From Aurantimicrobium minutum (GTDB taxonomy: Bacteria > Actinomycetota > Actinomycetes > Actinomycetales > Microbacteriaceae): 64,000 nt of DNA. Of the stretch, positions 28,091-37,023 are shown one piece after another (position 1 is the first letter of the stretch; each line of letters starts with the position of its first letter). The position numbers and the translations under genes were made by a program. The stretch lies in the NCBI RefSeq assembly GCF_029894165.1, contig NZ_JARXXU010000001.1, positions 62,001-126,000 on the forward strand, given 5' to 3'. The notes under the pieces were generated by a model. The model was given only the letters and a program-made list of their open reading frames with translations, had not been told where the DNA came from and did not search any database.

Positions 28091-28551
28091 CTGACGCAAC
28101 ACCAGCAGCACTGACTACCGAAGACATCGTCATCGTCGGTCTGGTTGCAGAAACCAAAGAAGACGCAACGCGTCAGCTGGCTGTGAAGCTCGCTAACGAC
28201 GGTCGTGTAACTGATCTCGATGGATTCCTCGCAGACGTTCGCGCCCGCGAAGAACAGATGGCAACCGGCCTTCCCGGTGGCATCGGCATCCCCCACGCTC
28301 GCTCGGCACACGTCACTGTTCCCTCAGTCGCCGTGGCCACCAGCGTTGATGGTGTGAACTTCGGAGCCGCAGACGGCCCCGCTCACCTCATCTTCTTGAT
28401 CGCCGCACCTGACGGTGCTGACGACAAGCACCTTCACATCCTCGCCGCACTAGCCCGCAAGCTCGTGCACGAAGACTTCCGCCAGTCCCTGCGCGACGCC
28501 AACTCTGGCGCCGAAATCGCAGCCATCATCACCCGAGAGGTACAGTCATGA
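28087..28551 (+). CDS. PTS fructose-type IIA component
   Basis: Accepts phosphate from HPr. 154 residues with GLPGGIGIPHARSAHV, the IIA(Fru) active-site His motif, and a C-terminal LARKLVHEDF typical of the domain. In many bacteria IIA is fused to IIB and IIC in FruA; here it is a separate polypeptide overlapping fruK and the IIB gene by 4 nt. Confidence 0.92.
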   Translation: MTDATPAALTTEDIVIVGLVAETKEDATRQLAVKLANDGRVTDLDGFLADVRAREEQMATGLPGGIGIPHARSAHVTVPSVAVATSVDGVNFGAADGPAHLIFLIAAPDGADDKHLHILAALARKLVHEDFRQSLRDANSGAEIAAIITREVQS

Positions 28552-28976
28552 AAATTGTCGCCGTCACATCCTGCATCACCGGTATCGCCCACACCTACAT
28601 GGCCGCTGAAGCTCTCGAGCAGGCAGCCAAGAAGGCTGGTTACGAAATCACCGTAGAGACCCAGGGCTCAGCCGGTTCTTCGCCCATGAAGCAAGCCACC
28701 ATCGATTCCGCTGATGTTGTCATCTTCGCAACCGACCTTGAGGTCAAGGACCGCGGCCGTTTCGCCGGTAAGCCCTTCCTTCAGATTGGTGTGAGCAAGG
28801 CTCTCGCTGACGCTGAGAACGTTGTTGCACAGGCTGTTTCTTCCATCGCTACCCTCCCCAAGGATGGCGCAGCTGCTCCCGCAGCACCGAAAGCTGCTCC
28901 TGCAGCCGAAAAAGCACCGAAGAATGACTCTGGCGAAAAGCCTGGTTTCTTCTCTCGCCTTTTTGGTAGCAAGTAG
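28548..28976 (+). CDS. PTS fructose-type IIB component
   Basis: Transfers phosphate from IIA to the sugar bound by IIC. 142 residues starting MKIVAVTSCITGIAHTYMAA; the Cys is the phosphorylated residue. After the domain (about 100 residues) comes an Ala/Pro/Lys-rich linker and a terminal GFFSRLFGSK, as though it were the linker that joins IIB to IIC in fused FruA proteins. The frame ends cleanly and the next gene has its own ribosome site, so this is gene fission, not a frameshift. Confidence 0.9.
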   Translation: MKIVAVTSCITGIAHTYMAAEALEQAAKKAGYEITVETQGSAGSSPMKQATIDSADVVIFATDLEVKDRGRFAGKPFLQIGVSKALADAENVVAQAVSSIATLPKDGAAAPAAPKAAPAAEKAPKNDSGEKPGFFSRLFGSK

Positions 28977-28993
28977 TAGTTTCCCCCTAGAGT

Positions 28994-29044
28994 TCCTGGT
29001 GAGACGCCAGGATCGTTCAATACAAATAATGCAATGAGGCATTG
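28994..29044 (+). promoter_or_regulatory. IIB-IIC spacer with two small hairpins
   Basis: The 79 bp gap holds TCCTGG (28994-28999) pairing with CCAGGA (29007-29012), then CAATG (29032-29036) pairing with CATTG (29040-29044). The second hairpin abuts the GGAGG (29044-29048) of the IIC gene and may tune its translation. An AT-rich stretch at 29019-29030 might be a weak internal promoter. Confidence 0.35.
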
Positions 29045-29055
29045 GAGGCCAACAA

Positions 29056-30180
29056 TTGTCTAGTAACACTGGAACAGGAACCCGCATCAGACAGTATCTG
29101 ATGACCGGTGTGTCCTACATGATCCCGATGGTAGCCGCAGGTGGTCTGTTTCTATCGATCGGTTTTGCTCTGGGTGGATACACCCTTGGTGACTGGGACT
29201 GGAACTGGATGGGTTTCCTTTCAGCTCCGTGGGACCTCACATCTTCGCTTGACTGGGCTCGCTTCTTCGCAAGCCTCGGAAAGCTGGGTCTGACCTTCGC
29301 AGTTCCCTTCTTGACCATGTTTATCGCTTACGCCATCGCAGACCGTCCCGGTCTGGTTCCCGGTTTCGTTGGTGGTTTCATCGCAGCATTCAACGGTTCG
29401 GGCTTCCTCGGTGGTCTGCTCGCTGGTCTGCTCGCTGGTCTGGTTGTTAACCTGCTCGGTCGCATCAAGCTCCCTGCGGGCATCCGCCCCATCATGCCCG
29501 TTGTGGTTATCCCCCTCGTCGCATCATTCATCATCGCGTTCCTGATGACCACTGTCATCGGTGTACCCGTTGCTGCAATCATCAACGGCCTCGAGGGCTG
29601 GCTCCTGTCGCTCTCCGGTGGAAACCTTGCTCTGCTCGGTATCCTCCTGGGCCTCATGATGGCATTCGACATGGGTGGTCCTATCAACAAGGTCGCCTAC
29701 ACCGTTGCTGTTGGTCTTCTGACCGAAGCTGCTGCAGTGACCGACCCTTCGGACCCTCGTCTGGTCATCATGGCAATCGTCATGGCTGCAGGTATGACTC
29801 CTCCCCTGGGTCTCGCACTCGCAACTGTTCTTCGCAAGCGCGCATTCTCCAACTCGGAGCGTCAGGCTGGTAAGGCTGCATGGGTACTCGGTGCTTCCTT
29901 CATCACTGAAGGTGCGATTCCGTTCGCTGCAGCTGACCCCGTTCGCGTGATCCCTTCGATCATGATTGGTTCCGCAACAACCGGTGCACTGGTTGGTCTG
30001 TTCCAGATCGGTAGCCACGCACCTCACGGTGGTATCTGGGTTACCGCAATGGTGTCCAACCCACTTCTGTACTTAGTAGCTATCGCTATCGGTACCGTCG
30101 TCACCGCCCTCCTCGTCCTCGCTGCAAAGAACATCAAGCCTGGTGTTTCTGATGCAGAGCTGGAGGAAGCAGTTGCCTAA
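29056..30180 (+). CDS. PTS fructose-type IIC component (permease)
   Basis: The membrane channel of the fructose PTS, 374 residues with about nine hydrophobic segments. It begins with RQYLMTGVSYMIPMVAAGG, the family start, and contains AFDMGGPINKVAY and ITEGAIPFAAADP, conserved in fructose IIC proteins. It starts at TTG 29056, supported by GGAGG 7 nt upstream; there is no better ATG. It overlaps the start of the HPr gene. Confidence 0.92.
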   Translation: MSSNTGTGTRIRQYLMTGVSYMIPMVAAGGLFLSIGFALGGYTLGDWDWNWMGFLSAPWDLTSSLDWARFFASLGKLGLTFAVPFLTMFIAYAIADRPGLVPGFVGGFIAAFNGSGFLGGLLAGLLAGLVVNLLGRIKLPAGIRPIMPVVVIPLVASFIIAFLMTTVIGVPVAAIINGLEGWLLSLSGGNLALLGILLGLMMAFDMGGPINKVAYTVAVGLLTEAAAVTDPSDPRLVIMAIVMAAGMTPPLGLALATVLRKRAFSNSERQAGKAAWVLGASFITEGAIPFAAADPVRVIPSIMIGSATTGALVGLFQIGSHAPHGGIWVTAMVSNPLLYLVAIAIGTVVTALLVLAAKNIKPGVSDAELEEAVA

Positions 30181-30448
30181 AGCTCAGAGAACCGTCACTG
30201 TAGGTTCGCGCGTCGGACTCCACGCTCGCCCTGCCAGCACTTTTGTGCAGGCAGTGGCAGCAACTGGTCACGACGTCACGATCACTAAGACAAGTGGCGA
30301 TAGTGCAGATGGTGCCAGCATCCTTTCGGTGCTTGCTCTCGCTGTGGGACACGGAGAAGAACTCGTGCTCGATGTCGAAGGCGACAACGCTGAGGTTGTG
30401 GCAGATGAGCTGGCTAGCCTGCTCACATCTGACCTCGATGCTGACTAA
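30173..30448 (+). CDS. ptsH: Phosphocarrier protein HPr
   Basis: Carries phosphate from enzyme I to IIA. 91 residues from TTG 30173, which overlaps the IIC stop and has GGAGGA 5 nt upstream. SRVGLHARPASTF holds the phosphorylated His. DGASILSVLAL occupies the regulatory-serine region, and one Ser is present. Starting at 30143 would add ten residues unlike HPr. With ptsI only 4 kb away and divergent, this locus holds every PTS protein needed for fructose uptake. Confidence 0.93.
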   Translation: MPKAQRTVTVGSRVGLHARPASTFVQAVAATGHDVTITKTSGDSADGASILSVLALAVGHGEELVLDVEGDNAEVVADELASLLTSDLDAD

Positions 30449-30466
30449 TCGTTAGCAGGGCTCTGT

Positions 30467-30498
30467 GGCCCGTGGGTTCCGTCAGGAATCCACGGGCC
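30467..30498 (+). terminator. Terminator after ptsH
   Basis: GGCCCGTGG (30467-30475) pairs with CCACGGGCC (30490-30498); the inner TTCC/GGAA extends the stem. TTTCCCTTT follows. It ends the fructose operon and directly precedes the promoter of the yihY gene. Confidence 0.88.
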
Positions 30499-30506
30499 TT
30501 TCCCTT

Positions 30507-30512
30507 TAAGCT
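30507..30512 (+). promoter_or_regulatory. -10 hexamer TAAGCT for leaderless yihY
   Basis: TAAGCT ends 6 nt before ATG 30519, with no Shine-Dalgarno between. It begins 8 nt after the terminator stem of the fructose operon. Confidence 0.5.
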
Positions 30513-30518
30513 GAAGGT

Positions 30519-31427
30519 ATGAAGGCAGCGATGGCGTGGGTTCAAGCTTTACGCCCCACTCGGGTTTACCGGTTGTATGCCTCCGCAGGTGGAAACCTGT
30601 TGGCTGCTGGAATGTCCTTTCAAGCCCTGTTTGCTGTCTTCGCCGCTGTCTGGGTGGGCTTCTCACTTTTTGGCATCTACCTCAATGACCACCCGGAAGT
30701 TCGCGATGCGGTCATTGCCTATATCAACGTTCAGATTCCCGGTTTCATCAAAACGGGCGGTCCGATCGATCCGGCCATTTTGGACAAGTCCACAGCTTTA
30801 GGGTGGACCGGTGGTCTCGCCATCGTGGTCGTCCTCTACACCGCGATCAACTGGTTCACCTATGCCCGCACGGCCGTGCGGAGGGTTTTTGATCTGCCCC
30901 CTTCTACTCTCAACTTCATCGCCCTGAAGTTGTATGACCTCGTTCTGGCCTTGGGCTACGGCCTCGTCATCATTGTCTCGGCCACCGCTTCTGTGATTGC
31001 CAGCCAACTCTTGGCGTATTTCGTTCAGGTCTGGGGATTCGAAGACGAGTCAGGTGTGATCACCGGCAGCTTCCAAGGAATAAGTTTCCTGATCATCCTC
31101 GTCCTGGATACCGCGGTGCTGGCCACCTTCATTCGAGTACTCAGTGGCGTTCCTATTCCTTGGCGACACCTCTGGCGAGGATCTCTGCTGGGAGGCTTGG
31201 CTTTTGGGGTCTTGAAAATTGTCGGGGTGTGGCTGTTGGGCCGCCCCGAATCCAATCCCCTCATTGCAAGCTTCGCAATTTTCGTAGGGTTGTTGGTGTG
31301 GTTCAACCTGGCATCTCGCATTTACTTGCTCACGGCGTCGTGGATTGCCCTCGGTATGCAAGATGAAGGAATCGACGCAGAAGACCTGGGCTGGGTAGTT
31401 CCCCGACGCCACTCGCACGAGCCCTAG
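30519..31427 (+). CDS. YihY/BrkB family inner-membrane protein
   Basis: 302 residues with six hydrophobic segments. The family N-terminus LYASAGGNLLAAGMSFQALFA and the segment TAINWFTYARTAVRRVFD fit the YihY/BrkB family, which was once misassigned as RNase BN. Function is unknown. Its TAG stop forms part of the -10 element for exonuclease III. Confidence 0.8.
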   Translation: MKAAMAWVQALRPTRVYRLYASAGGNLLAAGMSFQALFAVFAAVWVGFSLFGIYLNDHPEVRDAVIAYINVQIPGFIKTGGPIDPAILDKSTALGWTGGLAIVVVLYTAINWFTYARTAVRRVFDLPPSTLNFIALKLYDLVLALGYGLVIIVSATASVIASQLLAYFVQVWGFEDESGVITGSFQGISFLIILVLDTAVLATFIRVLSGVPIPWRHLWRGSLLGGLAFGVLKIVGVWLLGRPESNPLIASFAIFVGLLVWFNLASRIYLLTASWIALGMQDEGIDAEDLGWVVPRRHSHEP

Positions 31428-31430
31428 AAT
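31425..31430 (+). promoter_or_regulatory. -10 hexamer TAGAAT for leaderless xthA
   Basis: TAGAAT ends 6 nt before ATG 31437 and overlaps the TAG stop of yihY. No Shine-Dalgarno fits. Confidence 0.55.
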
Positions 31431-31436
31431 TAAGCC

Positions 31437-32282
31437 ATGTCCATCCGCATCGCCACCGTCAACGTTAACGGTGTCCGCGCCGCCTTCCGCAAAGGTATGG
31501 GTGACTGGTTAGCACACCGCGAGATCGACATTCTTGCTCTGCAAGAGGTTCGCGCCTCGACAGAGGATCTTGAAGAACTCCTCGGTCCCGACTGGAATAT
31601 CGTGCATGATGCAGCCACGGCAAAGGGCCGTGCTGGTGTTGCTCTGGCGAGCCGCAACACCGCGGAGATTCACCGCGTGAGCTTGGGCGCAGATGACTTC
31701 GATACCGCCGGCCGCTGGCTGGAAGCCGACTACAAGGTTGGAAACAATGTTCTGACCGTAGTGAGCACGTATGTGCACTCCGGTGAAGTGGATACTCCCA
31801 AGCAGGTGGAGAAATTCAAGTTCCTGGAAGCCATGCAGGAGCGACTTCCCCTGCTGGCTCAGCACACCCCCTATGCAGTCGTCGTCGGTGATCTCAACGT
31901 CGGGCACACCGAACTGGACATCAAGAACTGGAAGGGCAACGTTAAACGTGCCGGGTTCTTGCCGGAAGAACGTGCCTACTTTGACCGCTTCATGGGTCCT
32001 TCCGGTGAATCCGTGACCGGGCCTGATGGCTCCATCGGAACCGGCCTGGGCTGGGTCGATGTGGGACGTCAGGCCGAAGGCAACGTCCCAGGGCCCTACA
32101 CCTGGTGGTCCTGGCGTGGGCAAGCGTTTGATAACGACGCTGGTTGGCGGATTGATTATCAGCTGGCCACTCCCGCACTTGCAGCCCTCGCGTCGAACTA
32201 CACCGTGGATCGTGCCGAGAGCTATGACACCCGCTGGTCAGATCACACTCCCGTCGTTGTCGACTATTCACTTGAGGACTAG
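31437..32282 (+). CDS. xthA: Exodeoxyribonuclease III / AP endonuclease
   Basis: A base-excision-repair nuclease of the EEP superfamily, 281 residues. It shows IATVNVNGVRAAF (metal-binding Asn), LALQEVRAS with the catalytic Glu, VVVGDLNVGHTELDIKN with Asp and Asn, GWRIDYQLAT and the final WSDHTPVVVDY with the catalytic His. Full length. It is 3 bp upstream of trpS and probably co-transcribed. Confidence 0.95.
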   Translation: MSIRIATVNVNGVRAAFRKGMGDWLAHREIDILALQEVRASTEDLEELLGPDWNIVHDAATAKGRAGVALASRNTAEIHRVSLGADDFDTAGRWLEADYKVGNNVLTVVSTYVHSGEVDTPKQVEKFKFLEAMQERLPLLAQHTPYAVVVGDLNVGHTELDIKNWKGNVKRAGFLPEERAYFDRFMGPSGESVTGPDGSIGTGLGWVDVGRQAEGNVPGPYTWWSWRGQAFDNDAGWRIDYQLATPALAALASNYTVDRAESYDTRWSDHTPVVVDYSLED

Positions 32283-33293
<1,011 letters not shown>

Positions 33294-33303
33294 GGTTTTA
33301 ACC

Positions 33304-33332
33304 ACAAAGTGACAAAATTTTGCACACTTTGT
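33304..33332. repeat. Nested palindrome between trpS and the FMN riboswitch
   Basis: ACAAAGTG (33304-33311) and CACTTTGT (33325-33332) are perfect inverted arms. Between them CAAAATTTTG (33313-33322) is itself a palindrome, so nearly the whole 29 bp is dyad. It lies about 20 bp upstream of a possible -10 TACACT (33354-33359) for the riboflavin operon. The same arms form the 18 bp palindrome upstream of acs. It could be a protein operator. As a trpS terminator it lacks a clear T-run after the stem. Confidence 0.55.
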
Positions 33333-33374
33333 CCGGTTGTGCGCGACCAGGCGTACACTGTAGATGAGCAACGC

Positions 33375-33510
33375 GCTTCGGGGTCAGTGAAAATCTGAAC
33401 CGGCGGTTATAGTCCGCGAGCCTTGATCACTCACTTCGGTGGGGGAGATTGGTCGATTCGGTGAAATTCCGGAACCGACTGTTAAAGTCTGGATGAGAGA
33501 AACGCGAAGC
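33375..33510 (+). promoter_or_regulatory. FMN riboswitch (RFN element)
   Basis: The conserved RFN segments occur in order: CGGCGGTTATAGTCCGCGAGC, GATTCGGTGAAATTCCGGAACCGAC and AAAGTCTGGATGAGAGAA. P1 is formed by GCTTCG (33375-33380) and CGAAGC (33505-33510). It controls ribD-ribE-ribBA-ribH in response to FMN. The 305 bp gap between trpS and ribD holds this element plus the palindrome before it. Confidence 0.95.
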
Positions 33511-33533
33511 AGGGCATTTTTTGTACCCTGCTT
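33507..33533 (+). promoter_or_regulatory. Hairpin in the riboswitch expression platform
   Basis: AAGCAGGG (33507-33514) pairs with CCCTGCTT (33526-33533). Its left arm overlaps the 3' strand of riboswitch P1, so the two helices exclude each other. No T-run follows, which argues against an intrinsic terminator. When FMN closes P1, the freed CCTG could pair with CAGG (33592-33595) in the ribD ribosome site; this is speculative. Confidence 0.5.
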
Positions 33534-33599
33534 AAGTTCGGATGCAGTTTTACGCACCCGTTTACCCCGAAACGCCTCAATGACGAGAGCGACAGGTAA

Positions 33600-34637
33600 A
33601 TGGACAAGACAGCAGAATCGCAGGGCTACGAGCCCGCGATGCGTCGTGCCATCGAACTGGCCGCCCTGGGATCACGCCACACCATCAACCCACAGGTTGG
33701 ATGTGTTGTTCTCGACGCCGAGGGAAACACCATCGCCGAAGGTTGGCACCGTGGCTCGGGAACCGCTCACGCTGAGATTGACGCGATGAGCCGGTTGACC
33801 CCTGAACAAGCCCAAGGATCCACCTTCGTTGTTACCCTGGAACCCTGCAACCACACCGGTCGCACAAGCCCCTGCTCCCTTGCACTCATCACGGCAGGCA
33901 TTGCCCGCGTCGTGTTTGCAACGGACGACCCCGGTAAGCAGTCTTCGGGCGGAGCAGAGCGCCTGCGTGAAGCCGGCATAGAGGTCATCGGTGGAGTGCT
34001 CCGTGACGAAGTTGAAGAATTAATTGCCGAGTGGATGCTCGCTATCCGTTTGGGACGCCCCCACGTCACGGTGAAGTGGGCATCGAGCCTGGACGGCCGC
34101 GCTGCTGCCAACGATGGCTCCAGCCAATGGATTTCTGGCGCACGCTCACGTGCCCGCGTGCACGAACAGCGTGCAGCAGCAGATGCCATCGTGGTCGGAA
34201 CCGGCACGGTATTGGCCGACAACCCTGCACTCACCGCACGCACACCTCAGGGCGACTTACACAATCACCAGCCCATTCCCGTCGTGATCGGTAAGCGCAA
34301 GATTCCTGGTGACGCTCTCGTCCACCAACACCCGCTTGAGGCACTAGTCGTTGGCCACAACGATCTGCACGCAGCACTGTCTGAGATGTATGACAACGGC
34401 ATTCGTACCGCGTTTGTAGAAGGCGGACCAACTCTGGCCAGCGCATTCATCGCTGCGGGACTCGCAGATCGCCTCTACATCTATCAGGCACCCATGCTGC
34501 TGGGCGGGGACAAAATGGCCCTCGGCGACCTGGGCATCTCTACCCTCAGTGAGCGCATCGACCTGGAGATTTCCTCGGTCGAACAGCTCGACTCAGACAT
34601 TTTGATTACTGCTCAACCCACCAGAAAGGATGTGTAG
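33600..34637 (+). CDS. ribD: Bifunctional pyrimidine deaminase/reductase of riboflavin synthesis
   Basis: 345 residues carrying two steps after GTP cyclohydrolase II. The N-terminal deaminase has HAEIDAM and EPCNHTGRTSPC (zinc ligands). The C-terminal reductase has VKWASSLDGRAA, SQWISGARSR and AFVEGGPTLASAF. ATG 33600 has a modest ACAGG upstream. First gene of the FMN-controlled operon; its TAG stop overlaps a GTG at 34637, just before the ribE ATG. Confidence 0.95.
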   Translation: MDKTAESQGYEPAMRRAIELAALGSRHTINPQVGCVVLDAEGNTIAEGWHRGSGTAHAEIDAMSRLTPEQAQGSTFVVTLEPCNHTGRTSPCSLALITAGIARVVFATDDPGKQSSGGAERLREAGIEVIGGVLRDEVEELIAEWMLAIRLGRPHVTVKWASSLDGRAAANDGSSQWISGARSRARVHEQRAAADAIVVGTGTVLADNPALTARTPQGDLHNHQPIPVVIGKRKIPGDALVHQHPLEALVVGHNDLHAALSEMYDNGIRTAFVEGGPTLASAFIAAGLADRLYIYQAPMLLGGDKMALGDLGISTLSERIDLEISSVEQLDSDILITAQPTRKDV

Positions 34638-34639
34638 TG

Positions 34640-35266
34640 ATGTTCACCGGGCTCATCGAAGAACGCGGCACCATTACCGCCATTGAGAAACTGCCTGATG
34701 CCGTTCGTCTCACTGTCGAAGGCAACAAAGCACTTCAGGGTGCACAGCAGGGTGACTCGATAGCCGTGAGCGGCGTCTGCCTGACCGTGGTCGAACAAAC
34801 CCCCACGACCTTCACTGCTGACGTGATGGAACAAACCCTCGAGATGAGCACCCTGCGGGATGCTCGTGTGGGTCTCAACGTCAACCTTGAGCGTGCTGCC
34901 GAATTGGGTAGTCGCCTCGGAGGCCACATCGTGCAAGGTCACGTAGATGGCACCGCCACCATTCTTTCCATCACCCCTTCAGAAGACTGGACAGTGATTC
35001 GCTTTGGCCTCAGCCGCGAACTCGCTCCCCTGCTCGTCGACAAGGGCTCGATCACGGTGGATGGGGTCTCGTTGACCATCAGCACCATCAGTGATCCCAC
35101 AGAAGCTTCCCAATGGTTTGAGGTTTCCCTCATTCCAGAAACCTTGGCCGTGACTACTCTCGGCTTACGCAAGGTTGGGGAGGCAGTGAATCTGGAAACA
35201 GACATTATCGCTCGGCAGGTGGCCAGAATGCTGGCCTTCCTTCCACAACAGAATGCAGGTGCCTAA
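34640..35266 (+). CDS. ribE: Riboflavin synthase, alpha chain
   Basis: Dismutates 6,7-dimethyl-8-ribityllumazine to riboflavin. 208 residues with duplicated beta-barrel halves. MFTGLIEERGTI opens the first; SGVCLTVVE and GGHIVQGHVDGTATI follow, and DGVSLTIS marks the second. ATG 34640 is preferred to GTG 34637 because family proteins begin MFTG and AAAGGA lies 9 nt upstream. It overlaps ribBA by 1 nt (TAATG). Confidence 0.95.
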   Translation: MFTGLIEERGTITAIEKLPDAVRLTVEGNKALQGAQQGDSIAVSGVCLTVVEQTPTTFTADVMEQTLEMSTLRDARVGLNVNLERAAELGSRLGGHIVQGHVDGTATILSITPSEDWTVIRFGLSRELAPLLVDKGSITVDGVSLTISTISDPTEASQWFEVSLIPETLAVTTLGLRKVGEAVNLETDIIARQVARMLAFLPQQNAGA

Positions 35267-36540
35267 TGGCTCTTACACCCATGCCCGAAGTCCTCGACGC
35301 CATTCGCGCAGGCCGCATCGTCATCGTCGCTGATGACGAGGGTCGCGAAAACGAAGGCGACGCCATCATGTCAGCAGAGCTTGCGACGAAAGAATCCATT
35401 GCCTGGATCGTGCGCAACTCGTCTGGTCTGCTGTGTGCACCGATGCCACGCGACTATGCAGACCGCTTGAACCTGCCCATCATGGTGGAGCAGAGCCAGG
35501 ATTCCCGGAAGACCGCCTACACTCTCACTGTCGATGCAGCTGTAGGAACAACCACGGGTATCAGCGCTTCTGACCGCGCACTCACCATGCGTGTGCTGGC
35601 AGACCCCAGCTCTGTCCCCGGCGACCTCATCCGTCCCGGTCACGTGCTTCCATTGCGCGCCGTGGACGGTGGTGTCCTCCAGCGTGGGGGCCACACCGAG
35701 GCTGCTGTAGACCTCATGCGTCTGGCCGGACTCATGCCTGTCGGCGTCATCGCCGAAATCGTCGACGAAGACGGTGACATGATGCGCATGCCAGGCCTCG
35801 AGAAGATGTGTGCACGAGAAGACATGCCTCTGACCACCGTGGCAGCCATTATTGAGTACATCGAAGCCAACCCGCTTCCTCTGCGTGACAACCTTGACGC
35901 GAACCGCGTGGGCTTTGAAGTGGAGACCACCGTCCCCACGGAGAACGGATCCTTCCGCATGCGCGGTTACCGCGACCACGCAACGGGTGCGGAGCACGTT
36001 GCCATCATCGCGGGTAACCCTGGTGGTTCGGATGTGCTCGTTCGCGTGCACAGCGAGTGCCTCACCGGTGAAGCCCTGCACTCGATGAAGTGCGAGTGTG
36101 GACCACAGCTCGATGCTGCGTTGCGCATGATCGAGAACGACCCCAAGGGTGGTGTTGTTCTGTACATGCGTGGACACGAAGGCCGCGGTATTGGTCTGCT
36201 CAACAAGTTCAAGGCATACAAGTTGCAGGAGCAGGGCATGGACACCCTCGACGCCAACTTGGCGCTGGGCTTCCCCGCTGACGATCGTGACTACACCGCT
36301 GCTGCACGCATGCTCGATGACATGGGCATCAGCTCTGTCCGTTTGCTCTCCAACAACCCGGAGAAGCAGCGTCAACTCGAGCAGTACGGCATTGAGATCA
36401 ATGATCTCGTTCCTCTGCTTGTTGGTCGTTCCAAGCACAACGAAGGTTACCTCAACGTCAAGCGTGACCGCATGGGTCACCAGATTCCGGAGAACTACCC
36501 TTTAGTTGAGCTCGCCTTCGCCCGAGAGTTTGTTGCATGA
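35266..36540 (+). CDS. ribBA: Fused DHBP synthase / GTP cyclohydrolase II
   Basis: 424 residues making both branch precursors of riboflavin. The N-terminal RibB part has ADDEGRENEGDAIMSAE and RPGHVLPL..GGVLQRGGHTEA. The C-terminal RibA part has VRVHSECLTGEALHSMKCECG with the zinc Cys, and MRGHEGRGIGL. Both active sites look intact. It overlaps ribE (1 nt) and ribH (4 nt). A long opposite-strand frame here is a shadow. Confidence 0.96.
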   Translation: MALTPMPEVLDAIRAGRIVIVADDEGRENEGDAIMSAELATKESIAWIVRNSSGLLCAPMPRDYADRLNLPIMVEQSQDSRKTAYTLTVDAAVGTTTGISASDRALTMRVLADPSSVPGDLIRPGHVLPLRAVDGGVLQRGGHTEAAVDLMRLAGLMPVGVIAEIVDEDGDMMRMPGLEKMCAREDMPLTTVAAIIEYIEANPLPLRDNLDANRVGFEVETTVPTENGSFRMRGYRDHATGAEHVAIIAGNPGGSDVLVRVHSECLTGEALHSMKCECGPQLDAALRMIENDPKGGVVLYMRGHEGRGIGLLNKFKAYKLQEQGMDTLDANLALGFPADDRDYTAAARMLDDMGISSVRLLSNNPEKQRQLEQYGIEINDLVPLLVGRSKHNEGYLNVKRDRMGHQIPENYPLVELAFAREFVA

Positions 36541-37010
36541 GCGGCGCAGGATCACCGAGCATCTCCGTAGACGCAACTGGTCTCACCGTTGTTATTGTCG
36601 CTGGACAATGGCATGACGTCATCACCGACGCCATGATTGCTTCGGCTCAGCGCACGATTGAGGCCAGTGGCGCCAGCCACTCCCTCATTCGTGTGGCCGG
36701 AAGCTTTGAGCTTCCCATCGTGAGCAAGGCAGTTCTGGAACAGGGCGCCGATGCAGTTGTTGCCCTGGGCGTCATCATCCGCGGTGGCACCCCCCACTTT
36801 GAGTTCGTTTCCGATGCAACAACCAGCGGGCTTACCCGTGTTTCCTTGGACACGGGTAAGCCGGTTGGCTTCGGAGTATTGACACTCGACGACGAACAGC
36901 AAGGTCTTGACCGTGCTGGTTTGCCGGATTCGAAGGAAGATAAGGGAGCAGAAGCAGCGACAGCAGCCTTAGAAACAGCTGTCACCCTTCGCGCCATCCG
37001 CAGCAAGTAG
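36537..37010 (+). CDS. ribH: 6,7-dimethyl-8-ribityllumazine synthase
   Basis: Condenses DHBP with the ribitylamino-uracil to form lumazine. 157 residues: VIVAGQWHDVITDAMI (substrate aromatic and phosphate contacts), VAGSFELPIVSK, GVIIRGGTPHFEFVSD with the catalytic His, and PVGFGVLTLDDEQQ. Last gene of the rib operon. ATGA overlap with ribBA. Confidence 0.95.
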   Translation: MSGAGSPSISVDATGLTVVIVAGQWHDVITDAMIASAQRTIEASGASHSLIRVAGSFELPIVSKAVLEQGADAVVALGVIIRGGTPHFEFVSDATTSGLTRVSLDTGKPVGFGVLTLDDEQQGLDRAGLPDSKEDKGAEAATAALETAVTLRAIRSK

Positions 37011-37011
37011 T

Positions 37012-37017
37012 TAGGCT
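37012..37017 (+). promoter_or_regulatory. -10 hexamer TAGGCT for leaderless gene at 37024
   Basis: TAGGCT ends 6 nt before ATG 37024 and begins 1 nt after the ribH stop. This suggests that the next gene is not simply part of the rib operon. Confidence 0.5.
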
Positions 37018-37023
37018 GGGCGT

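Noticed and set aside
28548-30180. A frameshift splitting a fused IIB-IIC gene
   Set aside because: IIB ends with a normal stop, there are 79 bp between the frames, and IIC has its own TTG with a GGAGG at correct spacing, so it is two genes.
33439-33789. 116-codon plus-strand frame across the FMN riboswitch and the start of ribD
   Set aside because: The conserved RNA structure explains this sequence, and ribD in another frame is clearly the gene.
35371-36480. 369-codon open frame on the minus strand opposite ribBA
   Set aside because: Antisense to an intact ribBA; composition is typical of a codon-bias shadow.
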